A stretch of 64,000 nt of DNA. Source: an uncultured Alphaproteobacteria bacterium (GTDB lineage Bacteria; Pseudomonadota; Alphaproteobacteria; HIMB59). The DNA is taken from the NCBI GenBank assembly GCA_902574995.1, contig CACGPP010000004.1:1-64000 (forward strand). The letters run 5' to 3'. Under the pieces are notes generated by a model. It did not search any database. It saw only the letters and a program-made list of their open reading frames with translations, and was not told the DNA's origin. Numbering within the stretch: the stretch's first letter is position 1; every line of letters begins with the position of its first letter. Below are positions 40,570-50,496 of this stretch, piece after piece. The translations under genes and the position numbers were made by a program.

Positions 40570-41466
40570 ATGAGCGACCACATCAAGGCAGTAATTATAG
40601 TAGTTTTAAGTGGATTAATATGGAGTTTTGGACCGCTTGTGGTCAAAAATATGATAGACCCTCAAATCTATCAACTCCCCTACCTTGTTATTAGAGGGCT
40701 TACAGTTGCAATTATCATCGCCACATATCTTATTCTAAATGAGCAAAAAGACTTTTTTAAGAATGTAATCAAAATAGATAAAGTTTCTGTGATTGGTGGT
40801 CTTAGTTTAACAACAGCCATGGTTGGTTTTATTTATTCAATAAGCAATACAACTGCCGCAGTTACTCTATTTATGTTGGCGTTAATGCCTTTTTTAGCAT
40901 CATTAATTGCCCTAGTGTTTATTAATGAGAAAATCTCAAAACAAAATTTTATAACTATGATTATTGCGTTTATTGGTGCTTTAATAATGATATATGCAAG
41001 TGCCTTTAGTGGATCGTTGTATGGATTAATTATGGGCTTTATATCAAGTCTTGGCTTTGCAGCATTCACTGTTGCTTTGAGAAGCAAAAGTAACTTTAAA
41101 AAATTTTATATTTTAATTTATGCAGGAATTTTTTGCGCAGCTATTTCCGCCTTTTTAATGATTTTTAATGATCAAGAAATCTATTTACCCTTCAGAAATA
41201 TTCTTTTGAGTATGACTCATGGTTTGATCGTAGCAACTGGGCTTATCCTTTTTAGCATTGGTTCAAAACAATTACTTTCGGGAGAACTAACAATGTTATC
41301 TTTATTAGAAGTAGTTGGAGGAATTTTTTGGGCATGGCTACCTATTCTGGGTATCAATGAAACACCAGATATAAATACAATTATAGGAGGAATTATTATT
41401 TGCTTAGCTATCGCGATGAATTCATATCGTTTTGATAAAAACAGGCTTCAAAATCTAATTAGATAG
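40570..41466 (+). CDS. EamA-family transporter
   Basis: A drug/metabolite transporter superfamily protein of 298 residues with ten predicted helices in two five-helix halves. The first half has SGLIWSFGPLVVKNM and ALMPFLASLIALVFINEKISKQNF, the second LLEVVGGIFWAWLPILGINE. The substrate cannot be told from sequence; relatives export amino acids or metabolites. It faces a paralogue at 41459 tail to tail with an 8-base overlap. It shares a strand with hisI-thrS but is separated by 41 bases. Confidence 0.8.
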   Translation: MSDHIKAVIIVVLSGLIWSFGPLVVKNMIDPQIYQLPYLVIRGLTVAIIIATYLILNEQKDFFKNVIKIDKVSVIGGLSLTTAMVGFIYSISNTTAAVTLFMLALMPFLASLIALVFINEKISKQNFITMIIAFIGALIMIYASAFSGSLYGLIMGFISSLGFAAFTVALRSKSNFKKFYILIYAGIFCAAISAFLMIFNDQEIYLPFRNILLSMTHGLIVATGLILFSIGSKQLLSGELTMLSLLEVVGGIFWAWLPILGINETPDINTIIGGIIICLAIAMNSYRFDKNRLQNLIR

Positions 41467-42316
41467 TAAGACCAACAACACCAATGAAAGTTAAAGAGAT
41501 GCCTAAAGTTTGAATTTTAGATATTTTTTCTTTTAAAACTAGTCTAGCCAATAAAACTGTTACAAGACCAAAACCTGAAGAAATGACTACTGCAATACTC
41601 ACTTTGTCAAAAGCATATGCAGATACCAAACAAAAATAACCTGTGGTTTCTAATATTCCTTGAAAAAATAAAATAGGAACTGCTTTTTTTGTAAGTGTTA
41701 TTTTAGATTTCATAAAAAATAATAAGGAAGCAATACCCAATAAGCTAAAAAATCTTACATATATAACAGCCTCAATTGGATCTAAAGAATTAGAGGCCTC
41801 TTGAGAAAAAATAAGACCCAAAGCAAGCATACCACTTGCCATAAATGACACAATTAGAGACTCTTTTATCTGTTTTTTTGACAAACCTAGGCTTTTTTTA
41901 AAACTATCAGCGCTTATGGATACAAATATTGCGCCGGATATTACAATAAGAGTGGCAATCCACTGAGTCAGTGTGGGTTCACTTCCTAAAAAAAATCTTA
42001 TGACAAAAACAAAAAAGGGGTTGGTCGCTGTTATTGAGGCTACAATTGATACTGGTCCCATTTGAAGACCTCTGTATAAACAAAGAAGTCCAAACATTAT
42101 TAAAATTCCTGATAGGAAACTATTACTCAAACCAATCGCGTTTGGAGAAAGACCACTTCCAAAAAAATAGAATAAAATTAAATAAAATATTGAGCCAACA
42201 ACCAGCATCCAAAAAAGTGAATTTTTAAATCCAACTTCCTTTGATGAAAATCTAGCTAAAAAATCTCCAACACCAAAACTAAAAGCTGAGAGAATACCCA
42301 ATAAGATTGCCATCAA
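41459..42316 (-). CDS. EamA-family transporter
   Basis: A 285-residue, ten-helix transporter of the drug/metabolite superfamily, related in fold to its convergent neighbour. Motifs are GVGDFLARFSSKEVG near the start, ATNPFFVFVIRFFLGSEPTLTQW closing the first repeat, and SSGFGLVTVLLARLVLKEKISKIQTLGI closing the second. It lies 12 bases after the sufA-like gene and may ride on the suf transcript. No substrate can be assigned. Confidence 0.8.
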   Translation of the reverse strand: MMAILLGILSAFSFGVGDFLARFSSKEVGFKNSLFWMLVVGSIFYLILFYFFGSGLSPNAIGLSNSFLSGILIMFGLLCLYRGLQMGPVSIVASITATNPFFVFVIRFFLGSEPTLTQWIATLIVISGAIFVSISADSFKKSLGLSKKQIKESLIVSFMASGMLALGLIFSQEASNSLDPIEAVIYVRFFSLLGIASLLFFMKSKITLTKKAVPILFFQGILETTGYFCLVSAYAFDKVSIAVVISSGFGLVTVLLARLVLKEKISKIQTLGISLTFIGVVGLTI

Positions 42317-42328
42317 TATAACTAAAAT

Positions 42329-42664
42329 CTAAACGTGAAAACTCTCACCACAACCGCATTCACTAGTCTGATTAGGATTTTTAAAAATAAACCTCTCTCC
42401 AAATTCTTCTTTAATAAAGTCCATTTCTGTGCCTATTACATACATAACTGCTTTGTCCTCAATATAAAGAGGAAACTTGTAATCATTGACTAGTTCACAA
42501 CCTTGTATGTTATCATTACTCACATACTCCATTGTATAACTCAATCCCGCACAACCTTTAGTGCTTAAGCCAATCTTTAAACCAATAGCGTTACTATTAT
42601 TAACTAATAATTTAGAAATTTGTTCTTCAGCAGTTTTGGATAATGAAAATAAAGGACTGGTCAT
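42329..42664 (-). CDS. sufA: A-type iron-sulfur carrier protein (SufA/ErpA family)
   Basis: Carries Fe-S clusters from the SUF scaffold to targets. The three ligand cysteines are in TKGCAGLSYTMEY and the C-terminal ECGCGESF. At 111 residues it is typical. It is the sixth gene of the suf operon, right after sufT. Alternative names such as IscA or ErpA cannot be excluded; location favours SufA. Confidence 0.88.
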   Translation of the reverse strand: MTSPLFSLSKTAEEQISKLLVNNSNAIGLKIGLSTKGCAGLSYTMEYVSNDNIQGCELVNDYKFPLYIEDKAVMYVIGTEMDFIKEEFGERFIFKNPNQTSECGCGESFHV

Positions 42665-42665
42665 A

Positions 42666-43055
42666 CTAAAAACCTAAAGCTAACTTTGCATTTTCACTCA
42701 TCATATCTTTATTCCATGGTGGTTGAAAGGTTAGTTTTATACTGACTTGTCCTACATCATTTAGTTCATGAACTTTTTTAGCAACCTCTAATGGAAAACT
42801 ATCAGCAACTGGACAGTTAACTGTTGTCAGTGTCATGATAATTTTAATATTGTTAAAATTATCTATTGATATGTCGTAAATTAAACCAAGATCATAAATA
42901 TTCATATCCATTTCAGGATCTTTTATATCTGTGAGAACTTTGATTATATGATCATTTGTTAATGTCACTGACTGTGATGACGATTTTTCTCCGTAAGTAA
43001 TTTCACCTTCAGAATTTACTTTTGGCATAAAGTCAGAGAGTGTTTTATTGTCCAT
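42666..43055 (-). CDS. sufT: SufT-type DUF59/MIP18 protein
   Basis: A small Fe-S maturation factor of the MIP18 (DUF59) family. The domain starts at about residue 35 with VLTDIKDPEMDMNIYDLGLIYDI and contains TLTTVNCPVADSFP with the conserved cysteine, then KLTFQPPWNKDMMS. The N-terminal 30 residues are polar and variable. It sits between sufS and sufA, as SufT does in many alphaproteobacteria. Confidence 0.88.
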   Translation of the reverse strand: MDNKTLSDFMPKVNSEGEITYGEKSSSQSVTLTNDHIIKVLTDIKDPEMDMNIYDLGLIYDISIDNFNNIKIIMTLTTVNCPVADSFPLEVAKKVHELNDVGQVSIKLTFQPPWNKDMMSENAKLALGF

Positions 43056-43058
43056 AGC

Positions 43059-44267
43059 CTATTGAAGAAGTTTTAGAGTTTTTTTCAAAGAATCTATAAA
43101 ATGATCAATATCATTAAGATCGTTATAAATACCAAAAGAGACTCTGCAAGAACCAGGGATACCTAACTTTTTCATAAATGGTTGGCAACAATGGTGACCT
43201 CCTCTAATCATAATTCCATACTGGTCAAGAAAAGTGGCAATATCATTAAAATTTTTGTTTTTAATATTAAAAGAAACAATGGATGTAGCATTTCCATCTT
43301 CATTAGAACCATATATATCTACTTCTTTAAATTCACGTAAAGCTTTAATTAATGTAGATCTGAGTTTTTTTTCATTCAGAAAATAGTCTTGGTAATTATT
43401 ATTATTCAAATATTCCATAGCAGTTTTAAAGCCAATTGCTGCCTCAATTGAAGGCGTACCCGGTTCAAATTTATTGGGTAACATAGCATAGGAAAAATCA
43501 TTTGATGAAACTTCATTAATCATCCCTCCTCCAAGTGTTGGGGGATTTAATTTATTTAAAATATCTTCTTTACCATACATAATTCCAATACCAGATGGAC
43601 CATAAAGTTTATGAGATGAAAAAGAGTAAAAATCACAATCCAAATCTTTTACATCAATTTTTAAGTGTGCTATTGATTGACAACCATCAACGGCAACATA
43701 AGTATCTTTATTAATTGATTTTTTAATCTTTTTAATATCAAGTATTTGGCCAGTTACATTTGACATGTGTGTTAAAGAGAGAACCTTTGTGGAGTCATCA
43801 CAATTATTAATGATATCGTCTTCAGATAAAATGCCATCTTTCGAAATAGGAATTATTTTTAATTCTAAAGCTAATTTTTTACATAAGTTCATCCAAGGCA
43901 AATAATTTGAGTGATGTTCTAATTCAGTTACAACAATCTTATCACCCTCTTTAAGATGTTCAGCTAGTGAATTAGCAATAATATTTATAGAGTCAGTAGC
44001 CCCTCTTGTAAAAATTATCTCATTTGTAGAATTAGAATTAATAAAATTTTTTGCTACATCTCTAGATTTTTCATATAAATCTGTAGCATCTATACTAAGT
44101 GAATTCATTCCTCTATGAACATTTTCATAAGAATTTTCTAAAAATTCAGAAATAGAATTAATTACTTGTTTGGGTTTCTGAGTGCTTGCTGCAGAGTCAA
44201 GATAAGTAATAGCTTTGTCTCTGATCTTTTTATCTAAAATTGGAAAATCTAATTTAATATTATTCAT
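43059..44267 (-). CDS. sufS: Cysteine desulfurase
   Basis: PLP enzyme that supplies sulfur for Fe-S assembly. The PLP lysine is in FSSHKLYGPSGIGIMYG. LDSAASTQKP and ELEHHSNYLPW are N-terminal markers, and the active-site cysteine is near the end in GSCRVSFGIYN. At 402 residues it is a group II (SufS) desulfurase. No sufE or sufU is beside it, so its sulfur acceptor must lie elsewhere. It overlaps sufD by 4 bases. Confidence 0.95.
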   Translation of the reverse strand: MNNIKLDFPILDKKIRDKAITYLDSAASTQKPKQVINSISEFLENSYENVHRGMNSLSIDATDLYEKSRDVAKNFINSNSTNEIIFTRGATDSINIIANSLAEHLKEGDKIVVTELEHHSNYLPWMNLCKKLALELKIIPISKDGILSEDDIINNCDDSTKVLSLTHMSNVTGQILDIKKIKKSINKDTYVAVDGCQSIAHLKIDVKDLDCDFYSFSSHKLYGPSGIGIMYGKEDILNKLNPPTLGGGMINEVSSNDFSYAMLPNKFEPGTPSIEAAIGFKTAMEYLNNNNYQDYFLNEKKLRSTLIKALREFKEVDIYGSNEDGNATSIVSFNIKNKNFNDIATFLDQYGIMIRGGHHCCQPFMKKLGIPGSCRVSFGIYNDLNDIDHFIDSLKKTLKLLQ

Positions 44268-45364
44268 GATAATAAACTTTCAATTAACTCATTTGAATAA
44301 TTCTTTAACATATCGTCTTTAATTGACTCAATAATCTCAACAATAAATGCTTTTTTTAATATTTTTTTAGCTATTTCGCTATCAATTCCTCTGGACTTAA
44401 AATAATAAATTTGCTCGTCATCTAATTTGGAAACAGTAGACCCGTGACTACATTTTACATCATCTGCATAAATTTCAAGTTCTGGTTTATTGTTGGCTTT
44501 CGATATGTCATCTAAAAGCAATGATCTGCTCATTTGATATCCATCAGTTTTCTGAGCAATAGAGTCAACATATATCTTTCCTTGAAAGTTTGTAATAGCG
44601 CCCTTTTCAACAATCGATTTAAAAACTTCTCTACTTGATGAAGAGGGCTTTAAATGTTGTATAAAAGAATAATTGTCATTTACACCATAATTGTTGATAT
44701 TAAGACCATATAAATCAAAATTACACTCTTGATTTAATGAAGCATAAAACTCGTTTCTTGTATGGATATTATCTGATTGAAAAGAAACAAAATTTAAATA
44801 TGAGTTGTCTTGTAAATTAGTCTCAAAGTATAAAAAAGATTTATTATTTGAAACATTAAAGTGAACTACATTTAACTTAGAATTATTAAATAAATCTAAG
44901 AAAATTGATTTAGGGTACTCATCATTTGATTTGCTATTAAAAATAATAAGATTGACTTCGTTTGTAGAGGATTTAGATACATGTATGTTCTCATTTATTT
45001 GAGAAATATCTAAAAATAAATTTCTTTCATCAAATTTATCTAAATTTACAGATTTAGTTTCCCTCTTTACTAAAGAGGAAACTCTAAAAAAGCTATCTTC
45101 ATTATTGTAATTCCAGAGATTTAATTTAGCTGTTAAGTCAAATGGATTTGAAATAGAAGAGGTAATATTTTTAGTATTATCTAATAGTTCAGAAAAATTT
45201 ATATCTCTAAGTAAGATTTCAGATTTGACATCTTTATGAAGTTGAGCGTATTTATAATTTTCAATTTTAAAATTTTTATATGGGTTTTGATTATCTAAGA
45301 TGTCTTTAGCATATTGAGATACACTTTCAGATTGTATCTTGTCTAAATTTAATACAAGTTCCAT
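44264..45364 (-). CDS. sufD: Fe-S cluster assembly protein SufD
   Basis: Partner of SufB in the SufBC2D scaffold. It is recognised by the C-terminal part: KPELEIYADDVKCSHGSTVSKLD, then YFKSRGIDSEIAKKILKKAFI. The middle beta-helix region is poorly conserved, as is usual for SufD. At 366 residues it is a little short. The ATG overlaps the sufC stop by one base. Confidence 0.93.
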   Translation of the reverse strand: MELVLNLDKIQSESVSQYAKDILDNQNPYKNFKIENYKYAQLHKDVKSEILLRDINFSELLDNTKNITSSISNPFDLTAKLNLWNYNNEDSFFRVSSLVKRETKSVNLDKFDERNLFLDISQINENIHVSKSSTNEVNLIIFNSKSNDEYPKSIFLDLFNNSKLNVVHFNVSNNKSFLYFETNLQDNSYLNFVSFQSDNIHTRNEFYASLNQECNFDLYGLNINNYGVNDNYSFIQHLKPSSSSREVFKSIVEKGAITNFQGKIYVDSIAQKTDGYQMSRSLLLDDISKANNKPELEIYADDVKCSHGSTVSKLDDEQIYYFKSRGIDSEIAKKILKKAFIVEIIESIKDDMLKNYSNELIESLLS

Positions 45365-46110
45365 TAAGCAGTTTGAGACATCTCTTCGTAACCTTTTTCT
45401 TCTAGCTCTAAAGCTAAAGAGTAATCACCAGATTTTACGATTTTACCATCTGCAATAATATGAACAAAATCAGGCTTTATATAATTTAAAAGTCTTTGAT
45501 AATGAGTGATAACTAAGAAAGAATTATCACTATTTCTTAATTTATTTACTCCCTCAGAGACAATTCTTAAGGCATCAATATCTAAACCGGAGTCTGTTTC
45601 ATCTAAAATAGCCATTTTGGGACTTAACATAGACATCTGTAAAATTTCTTGTTTCTTTTTTTCACCACCAGAGTAGTTAACATTTAGATCTCTTTTAAGC
45701 ATTTCAGTACTTATATTCAATTCTTCTGCTTTTGATTTCATTAATTTAGCAAATTCCAATGCGTCCATTTCACTTTGACCTAAATATTTTCTTTTAGAAT
45801 TGATTGCTGTTTTCAAAAAAAATGAAGTTTGCACACCAGGTATCTCCATTGGATATTGAAATGCAAGAAATAATCCCTCGTTTGCTCTTTCATCAACATC
45901 TAATTCCAATAAATTTTTACCATTGTAATCTATTGTTCCATCATTTATTTCATATTTATCTTTACCGGATAGCACGTAAGAGAGTGTGCTTTTACCAGAA
46001 CCGTTAGGGCCCATAAGTGCGTGCACCTCACCTTTATTAATAGATAAATCCAAACCTTTAATTATTTTTTTTTCTTCAATAGAGACATGAAGGTTTTTAA
46101 TTTCTAACAT
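45364..46110 (-). CDS. sufC: Fe-S cluster assembly ATPase SufC
   Basis: ABC-type ATPase that drives conformational change of SufB-SufD. Walker A is GPNGSGKSTLSYVLSG, the signature region NYSGGEKKKQEILQM, and Walker B MAILDETDSGLDIDAL, the last typical of SufC with its ETDSGLD. The length of 248 is normal. One-base overlaps connect it to sufB and sufD. Confidence 0.97.
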   Translation of the reverse strand: MLEIKNLHVSIEEKKIIKGLDLSINKGEVHALMGPNGSGKSTLSYVLSGKDKYEINDGTIDYNGKNLLELDVDERANEGLFLAFQYPMEIPGVQTSFFLKTAINSKRKYLGQSEMDALEFAKLMKSKAEELNISTEMLKRDLNVNYSGGEKKKQEILQMSMLSPKMAILDETDSGLDIDALRIVSEGVNKLRNSDNSFLVITHYQRLLNYIKPDFVHIIADGKIVKSGDYSLALELEEKGYEEMSQTA

Positions 46111-47567
46111 TATCCAACGCTTCCCTCTAAGCTAATTGCGACTAATTTTTGAGCTTCAACAGCAAACTCCATTGGTAAATTTTGAAGTACCTCTTTACAA
46201 AAACCATTCACAATTAACCCCACTGCATCCTCACTGTTTAATCCTCTTTGCTGACAGTAAAATAATTGATCTTCGTTAATTTTTGAGGTTGTGGCCTCGT
46301 GCTCAACCATTGAGTCGGAATTACTTGACTCTATATATGGAACTGTATGAGCTCCACATTGATTACCTATTAATAGAGAGTCACATTGAGTAAAATTTCT
46401 CGCATTTTTGGCTTTCGACAAAATATTTACAAGGCCTCTATATGTATTATTAGCTTTTCCAGCTGAGATGCCTTTCGATATGATTTTAGAAGACGTGTTT
46501 TTACCAATGTGTATCATTTTTGTGCCAGTGTCAGCTTGTTGCATATTGTTAGTTATGGCTACTGAATAAAATTCTCCTTTTGAGTTATCTCCTTGTAAAA
46601 TGCAGCTTGGATATTTCCATGTAATTGCAGATCCTGTCTCGACTTGAGTCCAAGATATTTTAGAATTTTTCCCTCTGCAGGCACCTCTTTTGGTTACAAA
46701 GTTGTAGATGCCTCCCTTACCCTCTTTATCTCCTGGGTACCAGTTTTGAACTGTTGAATACTTAATTTCAGCATTATCTAGGGCAACTAACTCTACATTA
46801 GCAGCATGAAGTTGGTTTTCATCTCTCATTGGTGCAGTACAGCCTTCTAGGTAACTCACATAACTGTCTTTATCAGCAATGATAAGCGTTCTTTCGAATT
46901 GACCTGTATTCATTGCATTAATTCTAAAATATGTTGATAATTCAACTGGGCACCTTACTCCCTCAGGAATGTAAATAAACGATCCATCAGTGAAAACGGC
47001 AGAGTTTAATGCTGCGAAAGAATGATCTGATACTGGAATTACACTTCCTAGATATTTTTTTACTAATTCTGGGTGAGTTTTTACTGCCTCAGAAATTGAA
47101 CAAAATACTATACCTAAGTCACTCAGTTGTTTTTTATATGTCGTGGCAACTGATACGGAGTCGAAAACAGCATCAACAGCTATACCAGATAACATTTTTT
47201 GTTCTTTTAATGGAATACCAAGTTTTTCGTAAGTTTTTAGTATTTCTGGGTCTATTTCATCTAGTGACTTTGGTTTATCTTTTAAACTTTTAGGTATTGA
47301 GTAATAATAACAATCTTGATAATCAATTTCTGGAATATTCAATTTGGCCCATTGAGGCTTCGGTAATTTGTTGAAGACTTTAAATGCATTTAGTCTCCAT
47401 TCAAGCATCCACTCTGGTTCATCTTTTTGGGCAGATATGAATTTTATTATTTCTTCATTTAAACCTTTTGGAGGTCGGATCTCGTCTACTTCAGTAGAAA
47501 AACCATATTTGTAATCGCTACTACCCAGTGTGTTTACTTGTTTAATTGTTTGTTCTGTAGCTGCCAT
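46110..47567 (-). CDS. sufB: Fe-S cluster assembly protein SufB
   Basis: Main scaffold subunit on which the cluster is built. Conserved parts are [72 protein letters not shown], and [17 protein letters not shown] near the C-terminus with the functional cysteine. At 485 residues it is of standard length. It is the first gene of sufBCDS-T-A. No iscR-type regulator accompanies it. Confidence 0.97.
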   Translation of the reverse strand: MAATEQTIKQVNTLGSSDYKYGFSTEVDEIRPPKGLNEEIIKFISAQKDEPEWMLEWRLNAFKVFNKLPKPQWAKLNIPEIDYQDCYYYSIPKSLKDKPKSLDEIDPEILKTYEKLGIPLKEQKMLSGIAVDAVFDSVSVATTYKKQLSDLGIVFCSISEAVKTHPELVKKYLGSVIPVSDHSFAALNSAVFTDGSFIYIPEGVRCPVELSTYFRINAMNTGQFERTLIIADKDSYVSYLEGCTAPMRDENQLHAANVELVALDNAEIKYSTVQNWYPGDKEGKGGIYNFVTKRGACRGKNSKISWTQVETGSAITWKYPSCILQGDNSKGEFYSVAITNNMQQADTGTKMIHIGKNTSSKIISKGISAGKANNTYRGLVNILSKAKNARNFTQCDSLLIGNQCGAHTVPYIESSNSDSMVEHEATTSKINEDQLFYCQQRGLNSEDAVGLIVNGFCKEVLQNLPMEFAVEAQKLVAISLEGSVG

Positions 47568-47575
47568 AGGTCTCG

Positions 47576-47604
47576 ATATATATGATAAATAAGGATTTTT
47601 ACAA
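47576..47604 (-). promoter_or_regulatory. Possible suf operon promoter
   Basis: In the 60-base gap between mnmA and sufB the minus strand has TTGTAA (47599-47604) and ATATAT (47576-47581) with 17 bases between, a plausible sigma-70 pair just before sufB. The sequence is AT-rich throughout, so chance matches are common. I see no clear IscR or Rir-type palindrome. Confidence 0.3.
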
Positions 47605-47627
47605 GAAAATACGAGTAAATACCCTAA

Positions 47628-48728
47628 TTAGTTCAGTTTCTGTTTAATAATCCCACCACCTAAAACCCTATCATTATCATACAAAACACAAGCTTGACCT
47701 TTGGTAATTGCCTCTGCAGGTTCATCAAACTCAAAAGAGTAGGAAGTAGATTGTTTAATAAGTTTTCCCTTTTTTGGTTCAGATAAAGATCTAATTTTTG
47801 CACTACAAGGGATTTCAACAGTTTTTTTGGAAAGGTCGTACTCTGGCATAATAAAATTCAAATCACCTAATAAAAGGGATTTACCTAACAAATCTTTCTT
47901 ATCACCAACAATTATTTGGTTTTTATCTTTAATGATATCAACAACATAAAGTGGGTCTTCATTTGCTATACCTAAGCCTCTTCTTTGGCCAACTGTAAAA
48001 TTTTGAATACCGTCATGAAAAGATAAAACATTACCTGAAAGGTCGAGTATTTCACCTTTCTTCTTATTTGACTTAATAAATTTTTTATAATCTCCATCTG
48101 GAATGAAACATATATCTTGACTATCCTTCTTGTCATAAACGATAAGACCAAGATCCTCTGCTATTTTTCTAGTTTCTGCTTTAGATATCTCACCAAGTGG
48201 AAATCTTAGGTAATCTAACTGATCCTGTGTTGTTGCAAATAAAAAATAACTTTGATCCTTCGATTTATCCTCGGCCCTATACATATGGGCATCTTTAATA
48301 TTACCTTTTCTTCTAATGTAATGACCTGTTGCCATACAATCTGCCTCTAATTTTTTTGCAAAGTTCATTAAATCTCTAAACTTAACAGTCTCATTACACT
48401 TAACACAAGGTATGGGTGTCTCACCATTTTCGTAAGCGTTGATAAAGTAATCGATTACATCTGATTTAAATGTTTTTTCATAATTAAATACATAGTGGGG
48501 TATATCTAATTTTTGGGCAACTCTTCTAGCGTCATAAATATCAAGACCTGAACAACAAGAACCTTTTTTTGCAGAGTTATTAGAAGTATAAAGCTGAAGA
48601 GTTATACCTATAACATTGTATCCCTCTTTTTTTAATAGACCAGCTGTGACAGAACTGTCCACTCCACCAGACATAGCAACCACCACTGTTGTGCTTGATG
48701 GATCTTTATTAAAACCTAATGAATTCAT
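47628..48728 (-). CDS. mnmA: tRNA-specific 2-thiouridylase
   Basis: Makes s2U34 in tRNA-Lys, Glu and Gln, taking sulfur from a desulfurase. The PP-loop is AMSGGVDSSVTAGLL near residue 18. The catalytic cysteine pair is in TPIPCVKCN and SQDICFIPDGDY. ATGHYIRR and FTVGQRRGLGI are further markers. At 366 residues it is normal. It stands directly upstream of the suf operon on the same strand, sensible for sulfur flow. Confidence 0.96.
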   Translation of the reverse strand: MNSLGFNKDPSSTTVVVAMSGGVDSSVTAGLLKKEGYNVIGITLQLYTSNNSAKKGSCCSGLDIYDARRVAQKLDIPHYVFNYEKTFKSDVIDYFINAYENGETPIPCVKCNETVKFRDLMNFAKKLEADCMATGHYIRRKGNIKDAHMYRAEDKSKDQSYFLFATTQDQLDYLRFPLGEISKAETRKIAEDLGLIVYDKKDSQDICFIPDGDYKKFIKSNKKKGEILDLSGNVLSFHDGIQNFTVGQRRGLGIANEDPLYVVDIIKDKNQIIVGDKKDLLGKSLLLGDLNFIMPEYDLSKKTVEIPCSAKIRSLSEPKKGKLIKQSTSYSFEFDEPAEAITKGQACVLYDNDRVLGGGIIKQKLN

Positions 48729-48778
48729 TTATAACTTGCTTTTTTTATCAAAAGTAATCTATGATCTCTTCTTTAATT

Positions 48779-49417
48779 ATGCCAGAAGTATTTATACAAG
48801 GTGGCGAAGGTAAACTTCAAGCCAAATACTCACCTAGTGAGCAAGAAAAACCAAATATAGCTATAATTCTCCATCCCAATCCTAAACACGGTGGAACTAT
48901 GGACACTAAAGTTAATTATGCTGCATTTAAAGTGATGAAAGATGCGGGTTTTTCAACTTTAAGAATAAATTTTCGTGGTGTTGGCAAGAGTGATGGTGCC
49001 TTTACTGAGGGAGAGGGAGAGCTAAATGATGCGAGTGTCTCTTTAGATTGGCTCCAAAAAAAAAATGAGGATTTTAGGTCGTGTTGGATTGTAGGATTCT
49101 CCTTTGGTGCATGGATTGGATTTCAAACTCTTATGAGAAGACCAGAAGTAGATGGATTAATTTTAATAGCCCCACCTGTAAATTTGTACGATTTTAATTT
49201 TTTATCACCCTGTCCTATAAAAACATTGATAGTTAGAGCTGAACAAGATGAAATAGTAAAAAGAGATAACTTAAAAGAGTTTTTTGAAACATTTAAAAAA
49301 CAAAAAAATGCAGAAGTTTCAATGGAAACTATCTCAAAATCAAATCACTTATTTGAGGGAAAGCTAGATCCTCTTATGAATACTTTAAATAAGTATATTC
49401 AAAAACACAAAAGCTAA
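48779..49417 (+). CDS. Alpha/beta hydrolase of the small dienelactone-hydrolase-like type
   Basis: About 212 residues with the serine hydrolase fold. The nucleophile elbow is GFSFGAW, with an acid in RAEQDEIV and a histidine in SNHLFEGK. HPNPKHGGTMDTKVNY and RINFRGVGKSDGAF form the oxyanion part. This protein type is widespread in alphaproteobacteria, with unknown substrate. I choose the second ATG (48779, MPEVFIQGGEGKL) because homologues start there; the ATG at 48761 is also open. Confidence 0.82.
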   Translation: MPEVFIQGGEGKLQAKYSPSEQEKPNIAIILHPNPKHGGTMDTKVNYAAFKVMKDAGFSTLRINFRGVGKSDGAFTEGEGELNDASVSLDWLQKKNEDFRSCWIVGFSFGAWIGFQTLMRRPEVDGLILIAPPVNLYDFNFLSPCPIKTLIVRAEQDEIVKRDNLKEFFETFKKQKNAEVSMETISKSNHLFEGKLDPLMNTLNKYIQKHKS

Positions 49418-50463
49418 CACTTTTCACCTAAGTAAATATTTTTTAAAACTTTTGTAGTTTCATAATATGTAGAATGTTTTTTTAGCATATATCTTATACC
49501 AAGTAATGCCATTCCTTGGGATTCTATAAAATCTCCATCTATTTGGTAATTATCTATTAAAGAAATATTATCAAAATACTTACTGAAAATTTTTTGTAAA
49601 GTTAGATTTTTTCTTCCACCACCCATTAAAATAATTTTGAAGTCTGATTGCGAGGAAATCAAAGAATTAATAGCAAATGGAATTACTTCAAGTAATGTAT
49701 AAATTAAATCATTTAAATTTTTATCTTTAATAGAATTATCTATATATTTATGAAAATAATTTCTGTCTAAAGATTTAGGAAGGTTTTCTAAAAAATATTT
49801 GTCACTTATTATTCTGTTAAATAGAACATCTATTTTTTGACCATTATTAGATAATGAACCATCAACATCAAATCTTTTTTTAATTTTTTCATAAATTAAA
49901 TCATTAACGATGGCATTACCAAAAGAACTATCACCAGCAGTAATTTTTTGGTTATCAATCAAAGTTATATTAGTAACACCTCCTATATTGACAAAAATAA
50001 CCTTTTTTAAATCTAGTTGATTAGCTAAGACTCTATGGAATTCTGGCATTATTGGTGCACCATTACCACCATTTAACAAATCATTTTTTCTAAAGTTACA
50101 TATAACAGGGGAGTTAGTGTTAAATCTTATACTCTTATCAAATAGTTGTATTGAAATTTTTGTTTTTTGATCGTGATATACTGTTTGTCCATGCATTGCA
50201 ATTAAGTCTATTTCGAAATTATTTTTTTTAATAAAATTGTTTATAGAATCCTTATATTCTTGATTTAGCTGATTTATAACTTTGATATCGTCTAAGTATC
50301 CTCTCAAAATTACATTATGTAATTTTAGTTGCAGGTCATTACTATATGGAATGAATTCATTTGATATATCAGTCACATATGAAACTCCATCAGATTTTAC
50401 CAAGCTACAGTCAATACCATCTAAAGAGGTACCAGACATGCAACCGAGGGCGATATATTCCAT
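49414..50463 (-). CDS. anmK: Anhydro-N-acetylmuramic acid kinase
   Basis: Recycles cell-wall sugar by cleaving and phosphorylating 1,6-anhydro-MurNAc. The start IALGCMSGTSLDGIDCSLV is diagnostic. AMHGQTVYHD, FVNIGGVTNITLI and GDSSFGNAIVNDL follow, and MGGGRKN appears near the C-terminus. At 349 residues it is close to the normal size. It converges with the hydrolase gene (4-base overlap) and diverges from tyrS by 33 bases. Confidence 0.94.
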   Translation of the reverse strand: MEYIALGCMSGTSLDGIDCSLVKSDGVSYVTDISNEFIPYSNDLQLKLHNVILRGYLDDIKVINQLNQEYKDSINNFIKKNNFEIDLIAMHGQTVYHDQKTKISIQLFDKSIRFNTNSPVICNFRKNDLLNGGNGAPIMPEFHRVLANQLDLKKVIFVNIGGVTNITLIDNQKITAGDSSFGNAIVNDLIYEKIKKRFDVDGSLSNNGQKIDVLFNRIISDKYFLENLPKSLDRNYFHKYIDNSIKDKNLNDLIYTLLEVIPFAINSLISSQSDFKIILMGGGRKNLTLQKIFSKYFDNISLIDNYQIDGDFIESQGMALLGIRYMLKKHSTYYETTKVLKNIYLGEKC

Positions 50464-50496
50464 TTGATATCTATAAAATTATGTTAATTATTATAT

